DNA of 64,000 nucleotides from Scatophagus argus (Eukaryota; Chordata; Actinopteri; Scatophagidae): assembly GCF_020382885.2 (NCBI RefSeq), contig NC_058506.1, positions 7,812,001-7,876,000 on the forward strand, written 5' to 3'. The position numbers and the translations under genes were made by a program. Position 1 is the first letter of the stretch. Each line of letters starts with the position of its first letter. The notes under the pieces are model-generated. The model saw only the letters and a list, made by a program, of their open reading frames with translations. It did not search any database and was not told where the DNA came from. Below are positions 26,801 through 33,379 of this stretch, piece by piece.

Positions 26801-29800
26801 AAATGCAAAGAAGTAAAATTAGCTCCTGAAAGGTATGATATGAGGTTTTATTGAAATATCACCTGGATCTGGCTCCACAAAAGGATAACATTCAGCCACA
26901 AAACAGGATCCTATTTCAAAAGGGGGCAATCAAGATATACGGTGATTTTAGAAATATAGATGCATTGTTCCAGTCATTAAATATGGGAGAAGAATGTATC
27001 AAATAAATATCAAGTCAGCTCAGACAAGTGGACTCGGGTGTACAATAATAAAATAGCATGCGATGTTTATGAAGACACTAATCAGTTCAAGGGAAAGCCT
27101 TTTTGGCACTTATGTGCAGTACTGCAGGATTCCCTCATACAAACTGAACAGATTTAGACACACAAGATTAATCGACCCTGCTTTAGCTCTCACCCGGACT
27201 GATTTTGATTGTCTTGAGCTTTTTTTTATTCGGCAGTGTCATCTCAGCAGTGAGGGTTAGAGGGTTTGGCCTGCATCTGAAACACAGTGTCTACGATGAA
27301 GAGCTTAAAAAACAGACGGGACAAAACAGAAGAATTGCTGTTCTGGCCTCATGTAGTGTGGAAAGTGGCTGCCACCCAATGGACAAAAGGTTCATGTGCT
27401 CGGCAGTGCATACTTGACCCAGCCGTGAACTAATTTCATTTAGGCCCAGAATAATTGTAATGGTGAGACACGTTAAAAGATCTTTCTTTCACCCAAAAAG
27501 TAATGAGTACTACTGACCTTTTGAATAGCAAATTAGCAAATGTTTGAGATTATTTTCATTTTGTACCAGAGACCATACATTTGGTGAGGAGATTCCCCTC
27601 TTGCCTGTTAGTGGTGAAAGGTGTATTATGCAGCATAATGCAAACAACCTGATGGTACTGTAATCACAAGCCATATAAGGATAAAACAAAAAACGACAGC
27701 AGCCAGAGGGAGGGCAGGTGTTCTGACCCCAAGCCTGAACGGTTAGTTTCTGGTCAATAACTGGCTCATTGTTTTCATACTGCATTTCTGCATCATGAAC
27801 ACCACTGCTAGTTGCCTGGTAACTCCAAGGATGATGACAAGGCTACAGGAAGTCAATACACCCAGCCAAGAATTAGTCCAGCACATAAATCTCAGTAAAA
27901 CCACAATAGATACTAAAACTCAGACAGAGATATGAAGTGTTAAAGGAACAGATCCCCCCAGTATCTCCAAAGTTCTGAATGGGTGAATAGTACTAGGAGG
28001 GAAAATATGTAGATTTGATTTTGGTGTGAACTGTCCCTTTGAATTTTAGAGCTTTGGACAGAGCTAGGCTAAATGTTCCCTCCTGCTTCCAGTTTTTATG
28101 CTAAACTAAGCTAAGCTGTCACATGGCTGTAGCCTTATTTTTGAGAGTGGTATCAAATTTCCCACCTAAAGCTCGACAAGAAGGCAAATAAGCATAATTC
28201 CCAAACTATTTTACCAACCTTTATGTAAATTCAGCCAACATGCAAAATATTCCCATGCATCACATATGGTACTAGATGTGTTCCATAGCTCTAGATTCTA
28301 GGATTCAGTTCTTATTATAACCACCTATAAATAGTGCTGTTGGTTCTAGGTCACACTCACATGAACATTTTCTGCTTTTTAAAATGGCTTGTGATGAATA
28401 AGATCATTTGGATGTAGGACAAAGTAAATGAATAGCACTGAACATATGCACCAAGCTGAGCAAATCACTCTGTTTACATGTATCTCTATTGTTAAAGTAC
28501 AACCAATATGCTGGAGAATTTAATTAAAACTGTCTTGTCTAGAATAACCTCAGGAGGCATTCTCATAAAAATGCAAAAGCACAGTGAAGACATAAGTAAA
28601 GTTTGTTTGTTTTAAAGTTTGAGCCTGCAAAGTTGTCCAGGAGAAAATGTGTACAATGTTTTCAATGAAATATGTGAATTTAAAACTGTTCTTTGCCTGG
28701 AATCAGACATAGGGTCAAAGAACCTTAGGCTCTGCATTACTAATGTATCTCAAACAATATACTGCCCTCCTTCCTAACCTGAAGCTAGGTTTATCACACC
28801 AATTATCTAAACTCAGCTACCACAAAGTCAAATACCTCTCAAATTCGGGTGTTTGTTGTGCCGTCTAATACAGAGTTTAATTTGATGCTCTTCTACTTGT
28901 TGATTGCGCTTATCCAAGCGAAAAGACCTGAATGGGCTGCCAGCCAAGTCTTACAAGACCATATGGCCATGGTCTGTGGTGGTGTTTGGGCCGTTGTTTC
29001 CTTCAGCGTCCTTTTGTTTGGTGTCAAAGGACTGGGGGTGGGGGGAGGATTATATATACACCAGAACACATTCTTGCTTTCAAAGCACACACAAACACAC
29101 TCCCCCCGAAGATATAAGCACAATAGCAGATCACCAGTGTTATTACAGTTCCACCCATAATCCAGACATCTTTAATCCACTATATGTGGGTGCAATCCCA
29201 CATATTTAGAAAAAAGAATTACAAAAATGAAAAAAAAAAGCTGGTGTATACAACTATTTTATGTCTTTTTGCTTATGTATATATGTATTTAAATAACACA
29301 ATCCCAGAGGCATCAGTACAAATATGGAGAGTATTTCAGTAGTCTGAAACTGTCACAAGATCTGCAGTGAAATCATAGCCAAATATGAACATTTTGAAAT
29401 TACAGGTGTAAATCTATGTGATAGAACTGAAGGAGCCAGGAATCAGTAAATGTGGAAGTCAGAATCTATTCGCTAAGTGTACTAAAAAGAATTCATCAGT
29501 ACTACTTACATCAAACCCTGCTTTGTGCAGGCCTTGGGTGGTCCTCAGCCAGCTGCGGTTCAGCTCACTCAGCTCCAAAATTGTCTGCACTTTTAACCGG
29601 ACAGTCTCGCCAGACTGACGGATCATCTCCACGATCTCATCTCTGTTCTTGTTCTGCACATTGATGCCATTGATTTCCACCAGCCTGTCTCCTGGCACCA
29701 GGCCCAGGGCCCTGTCTTTGGTCCCAGCACCTGGTTCTGCAAAGTGTACCACATGTCGACACACTCCTCCATCAGGCTGCCTGTCTAGCATGGTGGTTCT

Positions 29801-30478
29801 ACGCAAAGAGAAACCGAAATCCCCAGTGTTTCGCCTTTGTAGCTCAAGCTCTCTTGGATCTGGTATAGGTGGAGCAACAAGAACAGGCAACTGTAGGTCT
29901 GCACCAGGGAAGGTTTTCTCCACCATTTCAGGAATGTGAACCACATTGATGCATTTTGGGCTGGTGTGGGACTTAAGAGAAGATGTACTCCAGTTCTTCC
30001 TGGAAAGATGTGAAACCTCAGAAGCATTGTCCTCTTTCATCTTCTGGGAAAATGACACGTGTCTTGGGCCTATCACAGAATTCAGGTTGGCCAATTCCCC
30101 AAATTTTGCTGCTCTCTCCTTAACAGAGCTGCGATGATGTTCCAGTTCATTTCCCTTCATGTTTTCACCTGAGCTACTTGCACATATTTGGCCCATATCC
30201 TGCCCCAGGGTGTTGGGGAAGTGTTCAGCTTCTGTCAGGCTGAGCTCCATGCTGCTAGCCACCTTAATTGGGATAGGACTAGAGATCTCCAACCTGCTCC
30301 TGGAGTCTCTCTTAGAGCTCCCCCGATTGAGCTGGAAAAAGCCTCTACGTATGCTCATCTCTTCCAGGCTCTTTAACTCTGCCTGGGACATACGCTCTTT
30401 CTTCTCTTTCTTGTCTTTCTTCTCCTTCCTGCCCAAGTCCTTTTCCTTCTCCTTGTCTTTCTTAATTAGGTTAAACAT
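372..30478 (-). CDS. myo18a: Unconventional myosin XVIIIa, N-terminal part through PDZ, motor and IQ motif (25 exons seen, 3' end outside window)
   Basis: Myosin XVIIIa is an actin-binding cytoskeletal adaptor whose motor domain has little or no ATPase activity (family knowledge); it works at Golgi, lamellae and sarcomeres. The exons, all minus strand, join in phase to 1532 residues in the longest form. In order: a Lys/Glu-rich start (res. 6-30), a PDZ domain (about 208-300), an inserted low-complexity block (324-667), the pre-motor segment with [14 protein letters not shown], the motor (about 733-1485) with P-loop GKSGSGKT at 832-839, switch-I-like NGNASRF and switch-II-like DTPGFQ, then an IQ motif in [11 protein letters not shown]. 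Identity rests on near-continuous similarity to human MYO18A as remembered, including the start MFNL and the PDZ stretch. The coiled coil lies beyond base 1. The start at 30478 is the family's usual start. One intron (5743-6617) uses a GC donor. Exons are listed separately. Confidence 0.96.
501..2542. other. myo18a intron between lever-arm and converter exons
   Basis: About 2.0 kb of AT-rich intron without recognisable exon or element. The region near 500-700 is A-rich on the plus strand, and short ORFs there are spurious. Confidence 0.7.
2543..2608 (-). CDS. myo18a: myo18a motor exon (22 codons, converter)
   Basis: 66 nt, phase 0-0, acceptor TTTACCCAG|GCTGTG, donor AGTAGG|GTGAGT. It encodes [20 protein letters not shown] then SR. 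A (CA)n microsatellite lies about 30 bases beyond its acceptor, inside the intron. Confidence 0.93.
2638..2668. repeat. (CA)n microsatellite
   Basis: About 15 uninterrupted CA units in myo18a intron, about 30 bases beyond the acceptor side of the 2543-2608 exon. Confidence 0.98.
3344..3367. repeat. (TTTA)n microsatellite
   Basis: About six ATTT units in a myo18a intron. Confidence 0.95.
3748..3857 (-). CDS. myo18a: myo18a motor exon (converter region)
   Basis: 110 nt, phase 1 to 0, acceptor CTTCGCAG|GTTACC, donor AAGAGA|GTAAGT. It encodes [20 protein letters not shown] then [17 protein letters not shown]. Confidence 0.96.
4038..4263 (-). CDS. myo18a: myo18a motor exon ([13 protein letters not shown]...)
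   Basis: 226 nt, phase 0 to 1, acceptor CTTTTCCAG|GATGC, donor AGGCAAG|GTGAGG. It encodes [15 protein letters not shown], a variable loop, then [20 protein letters not shown] and LRIYRQ. Human KSKLHFVHCFLP and QLDVPLLRTQLRGSRLLDA match. Confidence 0.95.
4541..4603. repeat. TTA/TTTA-rich simple repeat
   Basis: Imperfect runs of TAT, ATTT and TATTT units. Confidence 0.95.
5241..5427 (-). CDS. myo18a: myo18a motor exon (loop 2 region)
   Basis: 187 nt, phase 2 to 0, acceptor CTCTTGCAG|AAAGATC, donor CAAGTG|GTGAGA. It encodes [20 protein letters not shown], then [20 protein letters not shown]. It is almost identical to human MYO18A at the actin-binding interface. Confidence 0.96.
5583..5742 (-). 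CDS. myo18a: myo18a motor exon ([16 protein letters not shown])
   Basis: 160 nt, phase 1 to 2, acceptor TTACACCAG|GTCAC, donor CCAGAA|GTAAGC. It encodes [20 protein letters not shown], then [20 protein letters not shown]. Human has [20 protein letters not shown]. Confidence 0.96.
6618..6756 (-). CDS. myo18a: myo18a motor exon with GC splice donor
   Basis: 139 nt, phase 0 to 1. It encodes [20 protein letters not shown], then [19 protein letters not shown], as in human. The only donor that joins the colinear next exon in frame is AGCAAAG|GCAAGG, a GC-AG intron with otherwise optimal consensus. Reading past it gives a nonsense tail. Confidence 0.93.
6757..8367. other. myo18a intron, nothing recognised
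   Basis: 1.6 kb intron. A minus-strand 90-codon frame at 6951-7223 has weak splice context and no place in the colinear myosin sequence (human reads directly across this junction), so it is not an exon. Confidence 0.7.
8368..8454 (-). CDS. myo18a: myo18a motor exon (ENIELALDD...)
   Basis: 29 codons, phase 0-0, acceptor TTCCCACAG|GAGAAC, donor GCACTG|GTAAGT. It encodes [20 protein letters not shown] then VDQASSQAL. Human has [29 protein letters not shown]. Confidence 0.94.
8455..10296. other. myo18a intron with pentanucleotide repeat
   Basis: 1.8 kb intron. It holds the (TTATC)n run near 8650 and a 12-base G-rich triplicate near 9684-9722 (units ending GTGGGTGGG). No exon seen. Confidence 0.7.
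8648..8702. repeat. (TTATC)n pentanucleotide repeat
   Basis: About ten TTATC units with one variant (TATTATC) near the right end. It may be the tail of a non-LTR element, as similar tails end such elements elsewhere in the window. Confidence 0.97.
10297..10489 (-). CDS. myo18a: myo18a motor exon with switch-II-like DTPGFQ
   Basis: 193 nt, phase 2 to 0. It encodes [20 protein letters not shown] then QNP, where conventional myosins have DIxGFE. It ends [12 protein letters not shown]. Acceptor TGTGCTTCAG|GGCC, donor AAAGAG|GTATGG. Confidence 0.96.
10892..10982 (-). CDS. myo18a: myo18a motor exon ([16 protein letters not shown])
   Basis: 91 nt, phase 1 to 2, acceptor TCATACCAG|GATCC, donor AAACCG|GTTAGT. 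It encodes [20 protein letters not shown] then LISLINR, as in human MYO18A. Confidence 0.95.
11771..11801. repeat. (GT)n microsatellite
   Basis: About 15 GT units followed by a G-rich stretch, about 80 bases from the myo18a exon ending at 11881. Confidence 0.98.
11881..12051 (-). CDS. myo18a: myo18a motor exon ([20 protein letters not shown])
   Basis: 171 nt, phase 1 to 1, acceptor GTGTCTCAG|CTGG, donor GATGCAG|GTACTC. It encodes [20 protein letters not shown], then [18 protein letters not shown], colinear with human. The human protein has four extra residues (EAAE) before AGRKQF. They are absent at this junction, so a human microexon may be missing or was not seen. Confidence 0.96.
12052..14425. 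other. myo18a intron with A-rich tract
   Basis: 2.4 kb intron. It holds an A-rich low-complexity tract (13525-13582) and poly-T near 14072. A four-residue microexon equivalent to human EAAE would have to lie here, but none was recognised. Confidence 0.65.
13525..13582. repeat. A-rich low-complexity tract
   Basis: Runs of A interrupted by single T or C in myo18a intron. Confidence 0.95.
14426..14570 (-). CDS. myo18a: myo18a motor exon ([15 protein letters not shown])
   Basis: 145 nt, phase 0 to 1, acceptor TATCTGACAG|AGTGAG, donor CCAAGG|GTAAGA. It encodes [20 protein letters not shown] then [13 protein letters not shown], almost identical to human. Confidence 0.96.
15128..15200. repeat. Fragment of a dispersed teleost repeat
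   Basis: GTCCAGTGTTTAGGATTTAG followed by TGGCATCTAGC resembles the end of a common teleost DNA-type repeat as remembered. Internal parts of a similar repeat (AAGATGGCGGTGCAAC ... GATATAAAAGGCTC) occur at about 41165-41232. Confidence 0.45.
15496..15559 (-). CDS. myo18a: myo18a motor exon ([14 protein letters not shown])
   Basis: 64 nt, phase 2 to 0. It encodes [20 protein letters not shown] then TK. Human has [21 protein letters not shown]. Donor ACTAAG|GTGACTC. Confidence 0.93.
15724..15824 (-). CDS. myo18a: myo18a motor exon ([13 protein letters not shown])
   Basis: 101 nt, phase 0 to 2, acceptor GCCTTGCAG|ACCATG, donor CCCTCAG|GTCAGG. It encodes [20 protein letters not shown], then VFYYLMAG, colinear with human MYO18A. 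Confidence 0.95.
16038..16180 (-). CDS. myo18a: myo18a motor exon with degenerate switch I
   Basis: 143 nt, phase 1 to 0, acceptor TCTGTAG|CAGAG. It encodes [18 protein letters not shown], then the switch-I equivalent [19 protein letters not shown]. Conventional myosins have NNNSSRFGK. The change is shared with human MYO18A (NGNATRFSQ) and fits the reported lack of motor ATPase. Confidence 0.96.
16326..16536 (-). CDS. myo18a: myo18a motor exon with P-loop
   Basis: 211 nt, phase 0 to 1. It contains [17 protein letters not shown] and the P-loop [15 protein letters not shown] (res. 830-844). Conventional myosins have GESGAGKT and human MYO18A has GSSGSGKT, so the Glu of the conventional loop is Lys here. 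Donor TCTCCA|GTAAGT. Confidence 0.96.
16680..16856 (-). CDS. myo18a: myo18a motor exon (start of motor core)
   Basis: 59 codons, phase 0-0, acceptor ACTCTAG|GCAAAC, donor GAGAAG|GTAAGC. It encodes the segment [20 protein letters not shown], the start of the myosin motor. Human MYO18A has [20 protein letters not shown]. Confidence 0.96.
16944..17050 (-). CDS. myo18a: myo18a SH3-like pre-motor exon
   Basis: 107 nt, phase 1 to 0. It encodes [18 protein letters not shown] and then [14 protein letters not shown], matching human LPEGKVRVKL and [11 protein letters not shown]. Acceptor GATGCAG|CAACC, donor GAGAAG|GTATTT. Confidence 0.94.
17456..17543 (-). CDS. myo18a: myo18a pre-motor exon
   Basis: 88 nt, from phase 0 to phase 1, acceptor TTCTAACAG|GGA, donor CCCTGG|GTTTGT. 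It encodes [14 protein letters not shown] then [14 protein letters not shown]. This matches the human pre-motor segment, whose equivalent is [16 protein letters not shown]. Confidence 0.92.
18121..18174 (-). CDS. myo18a: myo18a candidate 18-codon exon ([18 protein letters not shown])
   Basis: 54 nt, phase 0-0, acceptor CATTTGTAG|CTC, donor GCTAAG|GTCTGAC. It encodes [18 protein letters not shown], an alanine-rich likely helix just before the universally conserved pre-motor exon. It closes the run of in-frame, individually skippable exons between PDZ and motor. Confidence 0.6.
19682..19753 (-). CDS. myo18a: myo18a candidate 24-codon exon ([18 protein letters not shown]...)
   Basis: 72 nt, phase 0-0, acceptor CTGTAG|GTCCCAG, donor AAAGAT|GTAACTTC. 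It encodes [18 protein letters not shown] followed by TADGKD, which looks helical and highly charged. No counterpart in canonical human MYO18A is remembered. Codon usage and the absence of stops support coding. Confidence 0.65.
19958..20047 (-). CDS. myo18a: myo18a candidate proline-rich exon (30 codons)
   Basis: Encodes a Pro-rich peptide starting [20 protein letters not shown] and ending APNKQ, phase 0 at both ends. The donor is AACAAACAG|GTGTGTG. The acceptor side (TTGTGTAAAG|GTAAAGG) has a weak polypyrimidine tract, so the exact 5' end is uncertain. It lies in order between two other phase-0 exons of the inserted block. Confidence 0.6.
21571..22362 (-). CDS. myo18a: myo18a large cassette exon with KE-rich stretch and five GFIP repeats
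   Basis: 264 codons, exactly phase 0-0, with acceptor TTTACATCCAG|TCT and donor CCAGAG|GTACTG. The product (res. 332-595 of the longest form) has three parts: a Ser/Thr/Glu-rich start; a basic patch [12 protein letters not shown] and the segment [12 protein letters not shown]; and a Lys/Glu-rich region (about 457-491). It ends in five imperfect repeats of PPxGFIPxxK at about res. 510-586. Absence of stops over 792 nt and the exact phase show it is a coding exon. It is not in canonical human MYO18A. Long striated-muscle isoforms of MYO18A with alternative N-terminal sequence are known in mouse, and this exon may belong to such an isoform (inference). Confidence 0.85.
21600..21830 (-). repeat. 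myo18a: Five tandem GFIP-coding repeats inside the myo18a cassette exon
   Basis: Five units of the form PPxGFIPxxKxxPLx, 15-23 codons each: [39 protein letters not shown] and [10 protein letters not shown]. The DNA of the units has diverged, so this is not a recent minisatellite expansion. Confidence 0.93.
22964..22987 (-). CDS. myo18a: myo18a candidate 8-codon microexon (VKVENKPD)
   Basis: A 24-nt segment flanked by a good acceptor (TTTTATTTAG) and donor (GAT|GTAAGTG). It encodes VKVENKPD in phase 0 at both ends, so inclusion or skipping keeps frame. It joins in frame to the next exon, whose N-terminal part has similar acidic/polar composition. The segment has no counterpart in canonical human MYO18A. 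The call rests on splice sites and phase only. Confidence 0.6.
23964..24006 (-). CDS. Candidate alternative exon of myo18a ([14 protein letters not shown])
   Basis: A 43-nt stretch with a pyrimidine-rich acceptor (CACTGCTTCAG|TGAC) and donor GAGAAG|GTAATG. It reads [14 protein letters not shown] in phase 0 into the next minus-strand exons. With phase-0 joining from the PDZ exon it would hit a stop, so it can only belong to a transcript starting elsewhere. No in-frame ATG is visible here. It could also be a 5'UTR exon with the donor only. It sits about 200 bases downstream of the CTATAAATAG site. Confidence 0.35.
24198..24229 (-). promoter_or_regulatory. Possible muscle promoter: MEF2/TATA-like CTATAAATAG with adjacent E-box
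   Basis: CTATAAATAG (24220-24229) is a perfect palindromic match to the MEF2 consensus CTA(A/T)4TAG and also TATA-like on either strand. A CAGCTG E-box (24198-24203) lies 17 bases away. On the minus strand both lie about 200 bases before the candidate alternative exon at 23964-24006. Function is inferred; a single such pair can occur by chance. Confidence 0.35.
26133..26180 (+). mobile_element. LINE-type 3' tail with (TATC)n
   Basis: TTGAATTTCCCTCAGGATCA followed by AATAAAG and a TATC-repeat tail is the typical 3' end of teleost non-LTR (Rex/L2-like) retrotransposons. Only the tail is visible. Confidence 0.6.
27940..28205. mobile_element. MITE-like/dispersed teleost repeat
   Basis: Left end TTAAAGGAACAG and, near 28043, the inverted counterpart GAACTGTCCCTTTGAA delimit a roughly 100-bp element. 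The adjacent part to about 28205 (AGCTAGGCTAAATG ... ATGCTAAACTAAGC ... GAGAGTGGTATC) resembles a common perciform dispersed repeat as remembered. The two may be parts of one element. Confidence 0.5.
29510..30478 (-). CDS. myo18a: myo18a first coding exon: KE-rich region and PDZ domain
   Basis: 323 codons, phase 0 at the 3' end. ATG at 30478-30476 gives [15 protein letters not shown], the conserved MYO18A start, and a KE-rich segment follows (known in the family as an actin/Golgi-associated region). The segment [17 protein letters not shown] is conserved. The PDZ domain runs about res. 208-300, with GDFGFSLRR as the carboxylate-binding-loop region and [13 protein letters not shown] near its end. 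The donor is GAT|GTAAGTAG. Open reading continues upstream of the ATG but does not resemble MYO18A and is probably 5'UTR. Confidence 0.96.
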
Positions 30479-30785
30479 GTTTGAACTTTTCTGCAATCTG
30501 AGTGTGAATTGCTTCCGGTGAGAAAAGCACAATTTCACATAAATTATTATGAGAAGTACCTGAGAACATCTGCAGTAGATGCAGATCTCTAATGTAACCT
30601 GTAGGGAAGAGGAAAAAAGAGGAGGAATATTAAGAAAATATTTGCTGTGACTTAATAGAACCACTTTTTTTCAATATTGTTTAACTGTGCACATCTGTAA
30701 TTGCACATAGAATATGATGACAGATGTGCAAAAAGGCAGTAGATGCAATTAATTTTTCATCTTTCTTAATCCATATTTGGTTTTT

Positions 30786-31154
30786 TAAAGGGACAGGGAC
30801 CCCCAAATCACATTTTTTTCACTCCTTATGCCCAGTGATACACTGTAGATCAATAGAAAGAAAATAGATATCACATGAAACTGCTTGTAACAAGGTCTGT
30901 TAGTCAAGGATCGTCGTGACTAACCAGGTCATGATTTCTGGAAAGATGCATTGCTGTCAGGTTTCAGATGTTTTTGTTTCTTTGTTTGTTTGTTTTTTGG
31001 TGCTTGGAGCACCACAAGCAAAGCACAAGCTAGTTTCATTATACTGAAGGCAGGCATCTCTGCAGCTGATTGGCAACTCACTAGATGGATGGATAAATAA
31101 CACAACAGCTAAGAAGTAAAAGTATTTTTGATTTGGGGCTGAACTGTCCTTTTA
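30786..31154. mobile_element. MITE-like element with about 25-bp terminal inverted repeats
   Basis: The left end TAAAGGGACAGGGACCCCC and the reverse complement of the right end TAAAAGGACAGTTCAGCCCC both continue into AAATCA, giving imperfect inverted repeats around about 370 bp of noncoding DNA. Teleost genomes carry many such short nonautonomous DNA elements. Family not assigned. Confidence 0.65.
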
Positions 31155-32036
31155 GCTTCTCATTTAAAATATATATATATATTATATTTATACAATATGA
31201 CATTGGCCTTAATAAGCCATTCACTGGGTAGTTGCCAAAGTTCACAGTTCAGATATACTCAAGCCCAAAAATGTAAAATTCCTACAACATATGCATATTC
31301 ATATCATATTCAACATATTCAACAACATATTCATATCAGCACACAGTAATTCAGAATTCAGATCAACAGGAAAGCATACTATATCAGCTGTGTGGACAGA
31401 CAATGACACCACTTTTTGATGCATGACAGTCAGAACAAAGGAAAGGTCTACAGATAGATATAAATATAGATTTGGAGTTTATTCTCATTCCAGTACATTG
31501 ACACATGCCTATGTCATGATAGATTTGAAGTTGCCCTACATACAGACACTGCCGGGATGAGCTTTGTCCTTATCTGTCTTGCTGTCATGTCAATGTTCAG
31601 CATCACCATTTAAGTGATACAGAACATTTGTGCTTGAGATTCTCAGTCGAAGCTGCATGCAGCCCACAAACAGTAAATTCGCCCTTAATCCACGTTTAAT
31701 CACATCTCTTGGAGTCAGAGAGACTGCAAAACAGCCCAAAGAAATTACAATCATTTTACAGCACTTAACAGATCTGTAAATTTTCTTCCTTAGCCTTTAG
31801 ACGGGAAAAAAGAAAACACTCTTAATTTTTAGCTTTACTGAACTTACTGTAGGCTACACATGGTAAAGCTAGGTTATTGCAGCGACCGGTCCAGAGCTTG
31901 GCCGTAATGCTCTCCCTTTAAGCTGCTTTGCCCTCATTCTCTAGAACTGGTGGCCTTGGGGAACACAGTAGATGGTAAACATGTCATTCATAATATAACA
32001 AAGTAAATACTATTTGCAGTTATGTCACGGACCTAC

Positions 32037-32130
32037 CTGGAGCTGCCTGATGACAACGTTGTTGTTGTCTTGCTTGAAGTTTTCAGCATTTTCTTCCTTA
32101 GGATTGACAGTAGGTGCGAGAAATGTACTT
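32037..32130 (-). other. Candidate 5' untranslated exon of myo18a (3' border well defined, 5' border unknown)
   Basis: On the minus strand, CAGCTCCAG|GTAGGTCC is a good donor upstream of the myo18a start and downstream of the connexin gene. A matching acceptor (ATTGCAG|AAAAG, exon base 30490) sits 12 bases before the myo18a ATG. The stretch also contains an open frame, but no start context was recognised. The 5' limit is arbitrary. Confidence 0.3.
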
Positions 32131-33379
32131 GTGATGCCTTCAAATGCTTGCCGGTAAGCTCCGACTTAACAACGACCGATTTAAGAACGACATCTATGAG
32201 CGACCTAATGATACAGCAAAAACTCTCGTTTGGGTGTTTCTAACAAACAGAACCGGCATTACTGTGCTAGTCATGAGTAGAATACAAAGATGAACAGACG
32301 AGACGAACAGACGAACAGACTAATTAACATAGAATTACCTACATTACAAATGATTACAAAGTGAATAATTGTTTAAAGAATAATTTCAACTTTTACTTAT
32401 ACTTCTTTCATGCAACCCATCTTTATATGTCACACATAGACAAACTGTGTCAAAATTAGCAATCGTTTTTAAAGCTATTTGGGTCGTCAGAGCTTTAAGG
32501 TTTAGTAATTCCAGCAGCACTTTAATGCAGCACAACTGTAAACCAGACAGCAGTGTCCCCTGCTGGTACTTTAGTTTACTGGAGCACTGGATGCACAGGT
32601 ATATCCGTTCAGCACAGGTGCAGGTAAAAACTCTCAGTTTACTGCACAGTTTTCGCTTATTAGAATTCACGTTAGAGCTCAGCGCCCAACAGCATGTCTT
32701 CATTTAGAGACAGGAGAGAATACTGTTAAAGGAAGGAGATGTTTTTAATGTGATAACATATGAAATGAGCTTTGTATTTGTGTGATGCTAGCAGCAGTTT
32801 GTGCCTTTGTCGAGTTCTCTGTAAGCTCTTGAAACATTTTGTCCTGATCTGTGACACAGGTAGCGTACTTTACAGGTTACACTCCTTTGGCTTTGCTTAA
32901 ATTGGTTAGATTCAGGACAACACATAGATTTCTGAACCATATCAGAGCCCTTGTGCATTGCTACCTAACAGGCCATTAAAGTAAGGAGTTGCTGATGTTT
33001 CAACACAAAAGTGAGGGAGCAGGTGAAGTTTCAAATAAATCACCGCAAACACAGTGATTTGACTGTATTTACAGTAACATTTTCATAATTTGCTTCACAA
33101 CATTAATATCAGTGATTCCTTCTGTGAAACACAATAAACCAAGAAGGGTAAAGGTATTGTAATATCTCCAAATCATTCAAACATTGGTGAAATTTTCTGA
33201 GAATAGAATCAAATACACTTAACTTGCCACAGTTTCGCCCTGAAATAGTATGAATCATTTGATTAATAACTAATTTGATCTGATCCATCCTGTAAATATT
33301 TCAATTTCAACTGAGAAATTCAAGTGCAATCATATATAGAGATAAATATATAACAAAAGAAAATATGCTTTGAAATCAT

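Larger units (their letters stand above)
22988..29509. other. Long myo18a intron after the PDZ exon
   Basis: 6.5 kb. Contents noted separately: candidate alternative exon and MEF2/TATA-like site (about 24 kb), a LINE-type tail (26133), and a MITE-like repeat pair (27940-28205). Otherwise AT-rich intron with no supported gene. Confidence 0.7.
30479..33379. other. Region between myo18a start and connexin stop
   Basis: 2.9 kb. It must contain myo18a 5'UTR exons and promoter and the connexin 3'UTR. Candidate pieces are the acceptor at 30490 and the donor at 32037. A MITE-like element fills 30786-31154. No TATA box or CpG-dense block was identified with confidence. Confidence 0.6.

Noticed and set aside
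28849..29209. Overlapping plus-strand frames of 60-103 codons with a nearby TATATATA
   Set aside because: Three frames open at once in G/T-rich intron; no start context, splice sites or known family.
29649..30521. Plus-strand frames of 96 and 120 codons opposite the PDZ exon
   Set aside because: Antisense shadows of the myo18a exon.
32160..32215. CGACTTAACAACGACC-like stretch suspected as an RNA gene
   Set aside because: No cloverleaf or other RNA fold recognised; looks like short internal repetition only.
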